A stretch of DNA of 64,000 nucleotides, taken from NCBI RefSeq assembly GCF_000688235.1, contig NZ_JHYO01000015.1, positions 45,595 through 109,594 of the forward strand, given 5' to 3'. Both the position numbers and the translations under genes were made by a program. A model generated the notes under the pieces. That model saw nothing but the letters and a program-made list of their open reading frames with translations, did not search any database and was not told the origin of the DNA. Source of the stretch: Terasakiella pusilla DSM 6293. GTDB taxonomy: Bacteria; Pseudomonadota; Alphaproteobacteria; Rhodospirillales; Terasakiellaceae. How positions within the stretch are numbered: position 1 is the stretch's first letter; each line of letters starts with the position of its first letter. This document shows, piece after piece, positions 1 through 8,163 of this stretch.

Positions 1-86
1 TTCCCAAGGGCCTTAATCAGTTTTGCAGAAAACAATTCCAATGACGCCTGATGCGATTGCCCTTGATAGTCAGTCTGTAACACCAT
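1..86 (-). CDS. Partial CDS, 5' end of unidentified gene divergent from arsR
   Basis: A minus-strand reading frame opens at an ATG (86) or the adjacent GTG (83) and stays open to the window edge, giving about 28 residues (MVLQTDYQGQSHQASLEL...). A strong AGGAGG at 89-94 lies 2 nt from the ATG and 5 nt from the GTG, so GTG may be the real start. It is divergent from arsR and shares its upstream region, so it may belong to the arsenic regulon. Too little is visible to name a family. Confidence 0.6.
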   Translation of the reverse strand, partial: MVLQTDYQGQSHQASLELFSAKLIKALG

Positions 87-261
87 TTCCTCCTAGTGTT
101 TGTAAAATTGGTATGACCAATCTAACAAAACTGTCACAGAACTTCCACCTTCATTTTCGATATTTTTAAAGAATTTAACGGAAATACTGAGCTTTTCAAG
201 GGCAACGGCCTTATCTTTTGTCCAAAAAATGTCACAAAACAACCCTTCTAAACTTTGATAT

Positions 262-277
262 TTCGACTATTATCGAA
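262..277. promoter_or_regulatory. Putative ArsR operator overlapping -10 and abutting the arsR start
   Basis: An inverted repeat TTCGA-N6-TCGAA ends 2 nt before the arsR ATG at 280. TATTAT (268-273) sits inside it at -10 distance from that ATG. Binding of an ArsR dimer here would block RNA polymerase. There is no Shine-Dalgarno sequence before the ATG, so the transcript may be leaderless. Operator identity is inferred from position and symmetry. Confidence 0.5.
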
Positions 278-279
278 TT

Positions 280-597
280 ATGAAAACAGAACTTGCCGTC
301 GATATGCTCTCCGCACTGGCTTACGCAGCCCGTCTGGATATTTTTAGATACCTTGTCCGTATTGGACCCGATGGGGCCGCCGCAGGGGATATTGCCAGCG
401 CATGCAATATCACGCCTTCTACCCTGTCCCATCACCTTAATCAGATGCGCCAATGCGGATTGATTGGGCGCACCCGTCAGGGCCGCGCACAAATCTATCA
501 CGTTAATTTTGACGCCATGAACACCCTCATCGGTTTTTTGTCCGATGATTGTTGTAACGGGCAACCTGATCTTTGCCTCAAAGGGAATGAAAAATGA
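280..597 (+). CDS. arsR: ArsR/SmtB-family arsenic-responsive repressor
   Basis: A 105-residue winged-helix repressor. The recognition-helix region (about residues 41-58, [13 protein letters not shown]) is the classic ArsR H-T-H. It lacks an ELCVC-type metal site in the recognition helix; instead it has a C-terminal cysteine cluster, C91, C92 and C99, resembling the As(III) site of Acidithiobacillus-type ArsR. It probably represses itself and the downstream GAPDH-arsJ genes until trivalent arsenic binds. Its stop overlaps the GAPDH start by 4 nt (ATGA), so the three genes are translationally coupled. Family assignment is firm; arsenic specificity is inferred from the cysteines and neighbours. 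Confidence 0.9.
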   Translation: MKTELAVDMLSALAYAARLDIFRYLVRIGPDGAAAGDIASACNITPSTLSHHLNQMRQCGLIGRTRQGRAQIYHVNFDAMNTLIGFLSDDCCNGQPDLCLKGNEK

Positions 598-1607
598 CAA
601 TACGTGTCGCCATCAACGGATTTGGCCGCATGGGCAAACTGGTCCTGCGCGCCGGCTGGACCACACCGGGCCTTGAGTTTGTCCATATTAACGAACCGAA
701 AGGCGGCGCCGACTGCGCTGCCCATCTTTTGCAGTTTGATACGGTCCATGGCAAATGGGATCATGAGGTCAGCCATGAAGACGGCGCGATCCTCATTGAC
801 GACCAGCGCCTGACCTTTAGCGAAGAAACCCGCCCCGACGGGGTCAACTGGGCCGACCTTGGTGTTGATCTGCTACTGGAATGTTCAGGAAAATATAAAA
901 CCGACGAGGCCTTACAGCCATTTTTGGACGCGGGCATCAAAAAAGTGCTGGTCGCCTGTCCGGTCAAGACCGATGGCGCGCTGAACCTTGTCTATGGGGT
1001 GAACGAACATCTCTATGACCCCGCCCAACATGACATTGTGACCGCCGCGTCTTGCACCACAAACTGTATCGCGCCCGTCATCAAAGTCCTGCATGAAAAG
1101 ATCGGCTTTCATCGCGGGTCTTTCACCACCATTCATGACCTGACCAATACACAGGTGATTGTGGATAGCCCGCACAAAGACCTGCGCCGCGCACGGTCCG
1201 GCGTCAACTCGCTTGTGCCAACGACCACAGGGTCCGCGACGGCTGTTGCGGTGATTTATCCCGAACTTAAAGGCAAGCTGACCGGCCATGCGGTGCGCGT
1301 GCCTCTGCTCACCGGCTCCCTCACCGACTTTGTCTTTGAAATGAAACGTCCCGTCACAGCAGAAGAAATCAACGGATTGTTTAAAGAGGCTGCCGAAGGG
1401 GAGCTAAAAGACATTCTGGGGTTTGAAGCCCGCCCGCTGGTGTCCACCGACTTTACCACCGATCCCCGTTCCGTCATCGTGGATGGCCCGAGCACGGTTG
1501 TCGTCGATGACACCCATCTTAAAGTCTATCTCTGGTATGATAACGAATGGGGCTACGTCAACCGCATGATGGATATCGCCCATATGATGGCAGTTAAAAT
1601 GTCATGA
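594..1607 (+). CDS. ArsJ-associated glyceraldehyde-3-phosphate dehydrogenase
   Basis: A 337-residue GAPDH with the N-terminal Rossmann motif (INGFGRMGK, residues 7-15) and the catalytic SCTTNC motif with Cys154, plus a downstream HDLTNTQ segment supplying the active-site histidine. In arsR-gapdh-arsJ operons the enzyme is known to use arsenate in place of phosphate, forming the unstable 1-arseno-3-phosphoglycerate, which ArsJ exports. It overlaps arsR and arsJ by 4 nt each, so it is clearly part of this operon and not the central glycolytic copy. No truncation is seen; the length is normal. Confidence 0.92.
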   Translation: MTIRVAINGFGRMGKLVLRAGWTTPGLEFVHINEPKGGADCAAHLLQFDTVHGKWDHEVSHEDGAILIDDQRLTFSEETRPDGVNWADLGVDLLLECSGKYKTDEALQPFLDAGIKKVLVACPVKTDGALNLVYGVNEHLYDPAQHDIVTAASCTTNCIAPVIKVLHEKIGFHRGSFTTIHDLTNTQVIVDSPHKDLRRARSGVNSLVPTTTGSATAVAVIYPELKGKLTGHAVRVPLLTGSLTDFVFEMKRPVTAEEINGLFKEAAEGELKDILGFEARPLVSTDFTTDPRSVIVDGPSTVVVDDTHLKVYLWYDNEWGYVNRMMDIAHMMAVKMS

Positions 1608-2812
1608 GTGACCTGAAAAATTATGCCTGTGTCACCGCCAGCTATTGGGGCTTTACCCTGTCTGACGGGGCCTTGCGCATGCTGGTCTTGCTGCATTTTC
1701 ACCAGCTGGGATATAGCCCGCTTGATCTCGCCTTCCTGTTTTTGCTCTACGAAGCCATGGGGATTGTCACCAACTTTGTTGGCGGCTGGATCGGCGCACG
1801 GTTTGGCCTGCGTCTAACCCTCTTTGCAGGCCTTACAACCCAGATTATTGCCCTTGTCATGCTGTCTTTGTTGCAAGATAGCTGGGCCATTTCCCTGTCC
1901 GTTGCCTATGTGATGGCGGCACAGGCTCTCAGTGGCGTCGCCAAAGACCTGACAAAAATGAGTTCCAAAAGCGCGGTCAAACTGGTCGTGGCCGATGAAG
2001 GCCTTTTGTTTAAATGGGTGTCCCTGCTGACCGGATCAAAAAATGCGCTGAAAGGCGTTGGCTTTTTTCTCGGGGGCATCCTGCTGGAAGGTTTGGGCTT
2101 TCAACTCGCGCTGTTGGCCATGGCGGCTTGCTTAGGTGTGATCCTGATCTTCGCTGTCCTGTCCGTGCAAGGGGAACTGGGCAAAGCCAAGTCCAAGATC
2201 ACGGGGAAAGACCTATTTTCCAAGTCCCGCGAGATCAACATCCTGTCCTTTGCCCGTATCTTTTTATTTGCCGCGCGCGATGTCTGGTTTGTCGTCGGGG
2301 TGCCGATCTTTTTTGCGTCCCAACTCGGTTGGGGATTTGATCAGGTGGGACTGTTTATGGCGCTGTGGGTAATTGCCTACGGGATCATTCAAGCCTTCGT
2401 GCCGCGCCTAACCAGAAAAACCACCGATGCCACAACAGGCGCACGGGCAACCGCCTTTTGGGGCTTTATCCTGTTTGCCCTGCCCGCCCTCATGGCGATA
2501 GGTCTTCACCTTTACCCCGACCATGCGACCTTATTGCTCATCGCAGGGCTCTTGGTCTTCGGATTGATCTTTGCCATCAATTCCTCGCTCCACAGCTTCC
2601 TGATCGTGGCCTATAGCGATGCCGATAAAGTGTCCCTCAGTGTCGGGTTCTATTATATGGCAAATGCAGTGGGACGTCTGCTCGGGACATTGCTGTCCGG
2701 TCTGGTCTATCAGATGGCCGGGCTGGAAGCCTGCCTTGCGGTTTCCGCCGTCATGGTGCTAATCGCGGCAACCAGCGTGCTATTTCTCACCCCCCGAAAA
2801 AGGGCGGCTTAA
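1604..2812 (+). CDS. arsJ: Organoarsenical efflux MFS transporter ArsJ
   Basis: A 402-residue integral membrane protein of the major facilitator type with about 10-12 hydrophobic helices. It lies directly after the GAPDH gene with a 4-nt overlap. The arsR-gapdh-arsJ order is the diagnostic context of ArsJ, which exports 1-arseno-3-phosphoglycerate; its breakdown outside releases arsenate, giving arsenate resistance. The central [13 protein letters not shown] loop is characteristic of this subfamily as I know it. The last codons overlap by 4 nt with the convergent DUF2256 gene, both stops lying in one hairpin. Confidence 0.88.
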   Translation: MSDLKNYACVTASYWGFTLSDGALRMLVLLHFHQLGYSPLDLAFLFLLYEAMGIVTNFVGGWIGARFGLRLTLFAGLTTQIIALVMLSLLQDSWAISLSVAYVMAAQALSGVAKDLTKMSSKSAVKLVVADEGLLFKWVSLLTGSKNALKGVGFFLGGILLEGLGFQLALLAMAACLGVILIFAVLSVQGELGKAKSKITGKDLFSKSREINILSFARIFLFAARDVWFVVGVPIFFASQLGWGFDQVGLFMALWVIAYGIIQAFVPRLTRKTTDATTGARATAFWGFILFALPALMAIGLHLYPDHATLLLIAGLLVFGLIFAINSSLHSFLIVAYSDADKVSLSVGFYYMANAVGRLLGTLLSGLVYQMAGLEACLAVSAVMVLIAATSVLFLTPRKRAA

Positions 2813-2822
2813 GACCGCCCTT
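2800..2822. terminator. Bidirectional terminator between arsJ and the DUF2256 gene
   Basis: Perfect 8-bp arms AAGGGCGG (2800-2807) and CCGCCCTT (2815-2822) enclose a 7-nt loop holding both convergent stop codons. On the minus strand the stem is followed by a short T run, so it fits a Rho-independent terminator for that strand best. Confidence 0.7.
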
Positions 2823-2955
2823 CACCCCGACAGCGTTTGGAACAATAGATCACCTCATCCCAAACCTTTTCCCATTTTTTGCGCCAACTAAACGGGCGCT
2901 TGCAAACGGGGCAGATTTTTTGCGGCAAGTCTGACTTCTTTTTCATCTTTGCCAT
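2809..2955 (-). CDS. DUF2256 domain-containing small zinc-ribbon-like protein
   Basis: A 48-residue protein starting at MAKMKKKS. It carries two cysteine pairs, CPVC and CSKRC, with the intervening RPFSWRKKWEKVWDEV motif typical of DUF2256, a short family of unknown function that may bind a metal. I chose the ATG at 2955 because a further upstream start would run into the preceding lipoprotein gene. It lies 8 nt downstream of that gene and is probably cotranscribed with it. Confidence 0.8.
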   Translation of the reverse strand: MAKMKKKSDLPQKICPVCKRPFSWRKKWEKVWDEVIYCSKRCRGEGRS

Positions 2956-2963
2956 GAAGGGCC

Positions 2964-3251
2964 CTACTTCATCGGAACATAGCCCGCTTTGCGCATGCAA
3001 TCACTGACCAGTTTGCCGTGTTCCTTCTTCACGTTATAGACACGCATCTGTTCGTTATAGCTGCTGATCTGCTGATCCGCCTGATAGGCGGGCTTGGCCC
3101 CCAGATAACGATCGGCGGCGCGCTTGCATCGGTTATGATCACTCCCCCATTGGGAAGACGGAATAGTTTTATGCTGCCAGTGACTTGGCGCCGACTGCAT
3201 ACAGGCTGTCACAGAAAGTGCCGCCAGCAAGACAAGGGTATTTCTCACCAT
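2964..3251 (-). CDS. Small outer-membrane or periplasmic lipoprotein, unknown function
   Basis: A 95-residue protein with a short hydrophobic N-terminus ending in a lipobox (LSVTAC, Cys17), so it is probably cleaved by signal peptidase II and lipidated. The mature part contains two further cysteines (near residues 42 and 85), which might pair. Its ATG overlaps the stop of the upstream FAH-family gene by one base (TAATG), indicating an operon. No family was recognised. Confidence 0.7.
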   Translation of the reverse strand: MVRNTLVLLAALSVTACMQSAPSHWQHKTIPSSQWGSDHNRCKRAADRYLGAKPAYQADQQISSYNEQMRVYNVKKEHGKLVSDCMRKAGYVPMK

Positions 3252-3913
3252 TAGATCAAGCTCACTGTAAAGTCAGGCAGGCCAGCGATGGTACAGGTCA
3301 TCACATCACCCTTCACAACCGCGCCCACACCGGCAGGTGTACCAGTGAAAATGATATCGCCCGCCAAGACTTCGTCATAGCTGTCCAGCTGTTTGATAAT
3401 TTCCGGCACATCATAGATCATCTGGTTTAAATCGCCCTGTTGTTTGATCTCGCCATTGACGGACAGGGTGATTTCACCCTCTTTAATCTCGCCACATTGG
3501 GCAATCGGCGTAATTTGTGACACCGCACCCGCCCCGGCAAAGTTTTTAGAGGTATCCCACGGCATGCCGGATTTTTTCGCCACGGCCTGTAAATCCCGTT
3601 TGGTAAAATCAATCCCGATGCCATAACCAAACACCGATCCGTTTTCTCCCAAGGCAACGATCAATTCCACCTCGAAATGCAGATCGTTGGTCGCGCGGGG
3701 ATAGGCAATCTCGACCGCATCCACACCCGCCACAATCGCATGGGCGGATTTGGAGAAAAACTTGGGTTTCATCTTTTCAGGATCATCGCCCATTTCGCGG
3801 ACATGATCCCCATAATTCTTGCCAACGCAATGCACACGGCGGATCGGAAAGACATCTTCTGTGCCGACAACAGGCAACGCAGGGGCATTCCAGAGTGGAA
3901 GGACATAAGACAT
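3251..3913 (-). CDS. Fumarylacetoacetate hydrolase (FAH) family protein
   Basis: A 220-residue single-domain FAH-fold enzyme. The HFEVELIVALG segment (E81, E83) and the later GIGIDFTKRDLQ segment match the metal-binding and active-site region of the fumarylpyruvate hydrolase/acylpyruvase subgroup, which cleaves C-C bonds of diketo acids or decarboxylates oxaloacetate. The exact substrate cannot be told from the sequence. It heads a minus-strand set with the lipoprotein and DUF2256 genes and diverges from a MarR regulator about 90 bp away. Confidence 0.87.
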   Translation of the reverse strand: MSYVLPLWNAPALPVVGTEDVFPIRRVHCVGKNYGDHVREMGDDPEKMKPKFFSKSAHAIVAGVDAVEIAYPRATNDLHFEVELIVALGENGSVFGYGIGIDFTKRDLQAVAKKSGMPWDTSKNFAGAGAVSQITPIAQCGEIKEGEITLSVNGEIKQQGDLNQMIYDVPEIIKQLDSYDEVLAGDIIFTGTPAGVGAVVKGDVMTCTIAGLPDFTVSLI

Positions 3914-4002
3914 TGAAAAACTCCAAGGCTAGACAGATGGGGGATGGGGTTATATGTTAGTCTTCATAACATTTATTGTTTGATCGTGACGAGAGGTTTT
4001 CG

Positions 4003-4464
4003 GTGTCGGAAGCGAATTCAAAAAAACAGAATACCAACATTGGGCCGTTAAATGACCTTATGACCTATCATTTGCGTCGCGCGCAGGTTGCCGCTTTCAA
4101 CAATTTTTCCGATGCCATGTCTGAAACCCAGATCACCCCCGGCCAATTTGGGGTCCTCACCCTGATCGCCAGCAACAAAGACATGTCACAATCCGCCGTA
4201 GCCCGCGCCTTGGGTGTGGAACGTTCTACCATGGTCGCGGTCATTGACGGGTTGGAAAATCGCGGGCTTGTAGTGCGCAAACCATCCCTGACCGATCGTC
4301 GTTCCAACGCGCTTGAACTCAGCGAGGAAGGTCATCGCGTCTTTGATCGGGGTCTTGACCTTGCCAAAGCGGGTGATCGCAAAACAGCAAGTGCGCTCAG
4401 TGATGAAGAAGCCATTCAACTTGTCACACTCTTGCGCAAGCTCAACAGCGCAGCCGGTCTCTAA
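4003..4464 (+). CDS. MarR-family transcriptional regulator
   Basis: A 153-residue winged-helix protein. GAGAGG lies 6 nt before the GTG at 4003, which I take as the start; an upstream TTG at 3976 would add nine residues without a better ribosome site. The HTH (SQSAVARALGVERSTMVAVIDGLENRGLV) and the wing (RKPSLTDRRSNALELS) are typical of MarR repressors, which usually respond to aromatic or phenolic ligands or oxidants. It is divergent from the FAH-family gene and may control it; the ligand is unknown. Confidence 0.87.
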   Translation: MSEANSKKQNTNIGPLNDLMTYHLRRAQVAAFNNFSDAMSETQITPGQFGVLTLIASNKDMSQSAVARALGVERSTMVAVIDGLENRGLVVRKPSLTDRRSNALELSEEGHRVFDRGLDLAKAGDRKTASALSDEEAIQLVTLLRKLNSAAGL

Positions 4465-4485
4465 TCCACCTGCGCCACCCGGCCC

Positions 4486-5919
4486 TTAAGACATTTCGTT
4501 GACCAGACCGTAGGCATACAAGCTTGCGGGGACCGACTGAATACGCACGTGGCGATGATAGCCTGTGCGGATCATATTTTGCGTCAACAACAGGGTGTTT
4601 TCCTCCCCATTACAGTTCATGCGCACAAACTCGGTCACGATCTGCGGGCCCTCCCCGAAGCCGGACAGGCTCTGGTCCCAATCCATCTCCACAATCAGGT
4701 CAGGTTCCGGCGCGCGGGCTTTTTGGGCCGCAAGATCGGGATAGCCCACCAGATCGATTTTCCCCCCACGCCAACTGGCATAGGTCAAAGACGCAATCCG
4801 GTGGCTCACGCCCAACCATTGGCAATAAACAGCGGTTTCGACCAGTCGTTCATAGACCTCATCAGTTGGGACAACCGGACCAAACAGGGCGGCATACCAA
4901 CAGGGCGAGGTGATAAAGACTTTAAAAGCTACCGCCCGCTGAAACCGCTTGGCATTTCTATCCACCCGATGAAGGCGCCGGATCAACCAGGCGGACTCGA
5001 GATATTCCAGATATTTGCGCAAGGTGTTTTTGGCGATCTTGGTTTCACGGGCGAGTTCTTCAATACTGACTTCGCGGCCTGTGTTATAGGCCAACAGGGT
5101 AAACAGATGCGCCAATCCTTTTAGATCATTAATCCCGAAAAAGGAGGCCATGTCCTTATGCAGCAGGCGTTCAATCAAGGTATCGCGCACAAACAGCGGC
5201 GACGGCGCGCCTTCGGTCTTCCCCAAAACGCTTTCGGGAAAGCCGCCATAGTTAATGTAGTGGTTGAACTCTTTATTCAATTGCGGCAGATTTGCTTGAT
5301 TAAAGGCCAACCTGTGATTAGCAGGGTCCCCGCCAAACAACGCTTTCTCTCGCCCTCGAAAACGCAGAAACTCGGCAAAACTGACACAAGGGAGCACCGA
5401 TACATCATAGCCGGGATCCTGCTCTGCAGTTGCTTCCGGCAAAGGTGTTCCTGCGGACAAAACGCCGACCAAACGCACTTGCGGAAAAGCCTTGGCAACT
5501 TTGACCAATTCGGTTTCCCAGTCCGGCATATATTGCAGTTCATCCAAAAAGGCATACAGCTTACGGCCCTGCAAATGATCGGCGTTGCGCTTCACAAACA
5601 GCTCGATAATCTGTTGTAGGCCCACATCCCAATATGTCGGGGTCCCCAAGGAGGCCAATAACACATGGCGCGGCGGGGCACCGCCTTCAATCAAACGGGC
5701 AACCATCTGGCGCACCATCACCGTTTTACCGGTGCGACGCGGCCCGACAAGCGTGACGGCGCGTCCGTCTTCACCCTGTTCGACTTTCCTGGCAAATTCT
5801 TCAAAAAATAACCGTTTTGGCGGCTGCTTAAACTTTTGCGGTGCCTGTTCGTTCAACGCCCACCATGGGTTATCAAACAATAACCGATTTTTAACAGCTT
5901 CGACCCCGTATGTCCGCAT
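4486..5919 (-). CDS. ATP-binding protein, AAA family with DUF4143 domain
   Basis: A 477-residue predicted ATPase. Walker A is GPRRTGKT (residues 59-66) and a Walker B-like LYAFLDELQ follows near residue 142. The C-terminal half has a winged-helix segment (SIEELARETKIAKNTLRKYLEYLESAWLIRRL) and a restriction-nuclease-like end (PDLIVEMDW), the layout of the AAA_14/DUF4143 family. Function is poorly known; members often behave like orphan genes. It stands alone, convergent with marR, and no terminator was seen between them. Confidence 0.85.
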   Translation of the reverse strand: MRTYGVEAVKNRLLFDNPWWALNEQAPQKFKQPPKRLFFEEFARKVEQGEDGRAVTLVGPRRTGKTVMVRQMVARLIEGGAPPRHVLLASLGTPTYWDVGLQQIIELFVKRNADHLQGRKLYAFLDELQYMPDWETELVKVAKAFPQVRLVGVLSAGTPLPEATAEQDPGYDVSVLPCVSFAEFLRFRGREKALFGGDPANHRLAFNQANLPQLNKEFNHYINYGGFPESVLGKTEGAPSPLFVRDTLIERLLHKDMASFFGINDLKGLAHLFTLLAYNTGREVSIEELARETKIAKNTLRKYLEYLESAWLIRRLHRVDRNAKRFQRAVAFKVFITSPCWYAALFGPVVPTDEVYERLVETAVYCQWLGVSHRIASLTYASWRGGKIDLVGYPDLAAQKARAPEPDLIVEMDWDQSLSGFGEGPQIVTEFVRMNCNGEENTLLLTQNMIRTGYHRHVRIQSVPASLYAYGLVNEMS

Positions 5920-6202
5920 AACTCACCCAATCCCCAGTTATTTATCAAGGATGATACGCAAGCTTTCCCCTAAGAGCAAGGGAATGATCTTAGAAATAGT
6001 TGATTTGATAAGCGGTTGTATTTTTATGGAAAATTAACACCATCCCTTTTTCAATTGCGAATACACAGGCAGATCAAAACCGCCCTTTCTGACACGATGG
6101 CCTTTCCGCTTTTTTACCGCTCCCCCGGCCCTTTTCCTACCTGCGAAAAAAATCTATCTGTGATATGAAGGAACAGACACCATTTTTCTGCTAGGACCCT
6201 GC
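5920..6202. other. Intergenic region between the DUF4143 ATPase and a membrane protein gene
   Basis: About 283 bases holding the divergent promoters of both neighbours. A short inverted repeat TTCCC/GGGAA (about 5964-5983) is visible; I saw no convincing ORF or RNA gene. Confidence 0.4.
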
Positions 6203-6814
6203 GTGGCACGATCAGATGCACATATCACCCTTGGAACAAAAGTCGGCTTTCTTGTCGGCTGGATGTTCTTTGCGCTCGCGTTCCTCATGGCTGCGGCAGA
6301 AAGCACAGTAGGGCGCGGCTTTATCACCTCGTCAAATGACCTGCTGGTCGCCATGATGGGGGGCAAGTGGATTGCCTTAAAAGCTCGGTTTGCCTCGGAT
6401 TTTTTTGATCTGGTTGTCCTGCCTGTTCTGCAACTCCCCGCCTGGTTTTTGTGCGGGTTGCCTGCGGGTTGCCTCCTGTGGACGTGCCGACCCCATCGCG
6501 AAGAGATCGACCCGGAACTCTACGAGTCCCTCACCACTTATGACCGTCTTGCAAAACTGGCGAAGGATGAAGGCGCGGCCGATGACGATCCGACCTTTAC
6601 CGAATATGATCTCAGGGATTACGACGATACAGAGATTCGCGAAGATCTCCAATCTGGCCAGAAGTACATGAAAACCTGGCACCCACATGATGCGGAAGAG
6701 CCTGACACCCCTGAAAATTATCAGGATGGCATGAGGAACAGAGCACTGACACCTCAAGAAAAGATAAAGATGGCCCGCGACGGCTTGTCAATTCCGTTCG
6801 ACAAATTATCCTAA
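6203..6814 (+). CDS. Hypothetical membrane protein with acidic cytoplasmic tail
   Basis: A 203-residue protein with a GTG start preceded by AGGA at about 6 nt. Two hydrophobic segments (about residues 12-34 and 68-94) flank a loop; the remaining 110 residues are hydrophilic, acidic and probably cytoplasmic. No known domain was recognised. The next gene starts 31 nt downstream and the DMT transporter follows that one closely, so the three may form one transcript. Confidence 0.65.
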   Translation: MARSDAHITLGTKVGFLVGWMFFALAFLMAAAESTVGRGFITSSNDLLVAMMGGKWIALKARFASDFFDLVVLPVLQLPAWFLCGLPAGCLLWTCRPHREEIDPELYESLTTYDRLAKLAKDEGAADDDPTFTEYDLRDYDDTEIREDLQSGQKYMKTWHPHDAEEPDTPENYQDGMRNRALTPQEKIKMARDGLSIPFDKLS

Positions 6815-6845
6815 TCTCCAGACACAACATATATGGAGATCAATT

Positions 6846-7106
6846 ATGCTACGTCTGCTGACAACAAGCTTTGTAATCGCGACAATGACACTGGCAACCG
6901 CCGCCCTTGCCAACGGTGAAAAGTCATCACAAAGCGATGACCATACCAATAATAGCTATGTTCAAGATAAAATGGAAAAAAATGACGCGGGCAAACCGGA
7001 CATGACGCTGGAGGAAGCCTTTAAAAATGCGACTGAAGACGCAAAAACAATACCGGAAAAAGCAAAAGACGCCTACAATGCCGCCAAGAAAAAGGTGACT
7101 GAATAA
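6846..7106 (+). CDS. Small secreted hydrophilic protein
   Basis: An 86-residue protein with a clear signal peptide (about residues 1-22, ending ALA-N) and a mature region rich in Lys, Asp, Glu and Ala. The C-terminal part (EEAFKNATEDAKTIPEKAKDAYNAAKKK) looks like an amphipathic helix of the sort found in small periplasmic stress proteins. GGAG lies about 7 nt before the ATG. It is 11 nt upstream of the DMT transporter gene. No specific function can be assigned. Confidence 0.65.
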   Translation: MLRLLTTSFVIATMTLATAALANGEKSSQSDDHTNNSYVQDKMEKNDAGKPDMTLEEAFKNATEDAKTIPEKAKDAYNAAKKKVTE

Positions 7107-7117
7107 AGGAAGTAAAA

Positions 7118-8011
7118 TTGGATAAGGTATTGCGCGGCACCCTCATCGGTGCCGTTGCCCTGTTAGTTTGGGCGACATTAGGCATTTTAACCGTTTGGTC
7201 TGGCGATATTCCGCCGTTTCAACTGGTTGCCGTTTCATTTTTCATCGCCTTTGTCTGCGGCCTTATCAAATGGATTCTCAACAAAGAAAATCCACTCTCC
7301 CATATCTATCAACCCCCGAAAGCGTGGCTCTTGGGGGTTGCAGGTTTGTTTGGCTATCACTTTCTCTACTTCCTTGCCCTTAAATCAGCCCCGGCTGTTG
7401 AAGCCAACCTGATCAATTATCTCTGGCCCCTGCTGATCGTCTTTTTCTCTGCCTTCCTGCCAGGAGAAAAGTTACGCTGGTATCATAGTGTCGGCACACT
7501 CTGCGGCCTTGCCGGCACCGTGCTGCTGATCGTCGGGGACAAAGGCTTTAACTTTGACAGTCAGTATACCGTAGGCTATCTGGCAGCGGTCGGCTGTGGC
7601 GTCACCTGGGCCAGCTATTCCGTCCTTAACCGTCTGTTCGGCGGCGTACCGACCGATGCAGTGGGCTGGTTCTGTCTTGCGGGCTCCCTCCTTGCCGCGC
7701 TCTGCCATTTGGCCTTTGAACAAACCGTCTGGCCCGATGATCTCACCGGATGGCTTGTGCTTGTTGCGATCGGTGTTGGTCCGGCGGGCGGGGTCTTCTT
7801 CTTCTGGGACTATGGGGTCAAACACGGCAATATCCGTGTCCTTGGGGCCGGGTCCTATACGATTCCCTTGACCTCAACACTTTTGCTCCTGCTCATTGGG
7901 GAAGGCAGCCTGACATGGGCCCTTGCCGCATCCTGCGCGCTTATTTCCGGCGGTGCAATTCTCGCCTCCAGCGATTTTTTACGGCGCAAAAAGGTAGATC
8001 AAAACCTTTAA
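7118..8011 (+). CDS. EamA/DMT-family metabolite exporter
   Basis: A 297-residue polytopic membrane protein with about ten hydrophobic helices arranged as two EamA repeats, the normal size for drug/metabolite transporters of the RhaT/YdcZ/YddG type. It starts at TTG with AAGGAAGT a few bases upstream. Family members export amino acids, aromatic compounds or other metabolites; the substrate here cannot be read from sequence. It follows a small secreted protein gene and could be cotranscribed with it. Confidence 0.85.
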   Translation: MDKVLRGTLIGAVALLVWATLGILTVWSGDIPPFQLVAVSFFIAFVCGLIKWILNKENPLSHIYQPPKAWLLGVAGLFGYHFLYFLALKSAPAVEANLINYLWPLLIVFFSAFLPGEKLRWYHSVGTLCGLAGTVLLIVGDKGFNFDSQYTVGYLAAVGCGVTWASYSVLNRLFGGVPTDAVGWFCLAGSLLAALCHLAFEQTVWPDDLTGWLVLVAIGVGPAGGVFFFWDYGVKHGNIRVLGAGSYTIPLTSTLLLLLIGEGSLTWALAASCALISGGAILASSDFLRRKKVDQNL

Positions 8012-8163
8012 TTATCGAAAAATTAACCCCTGCAACTCAAAATACAGCTCTTAGAATTATTATCTTTTTAAATAGGAAAAAGACCTAACAAAACGATAAT
8101 AGGTATGCCATACATGGCGTCCTTACAATATGGACAATTTTTGAGAACGAAAAGGAACGCACA

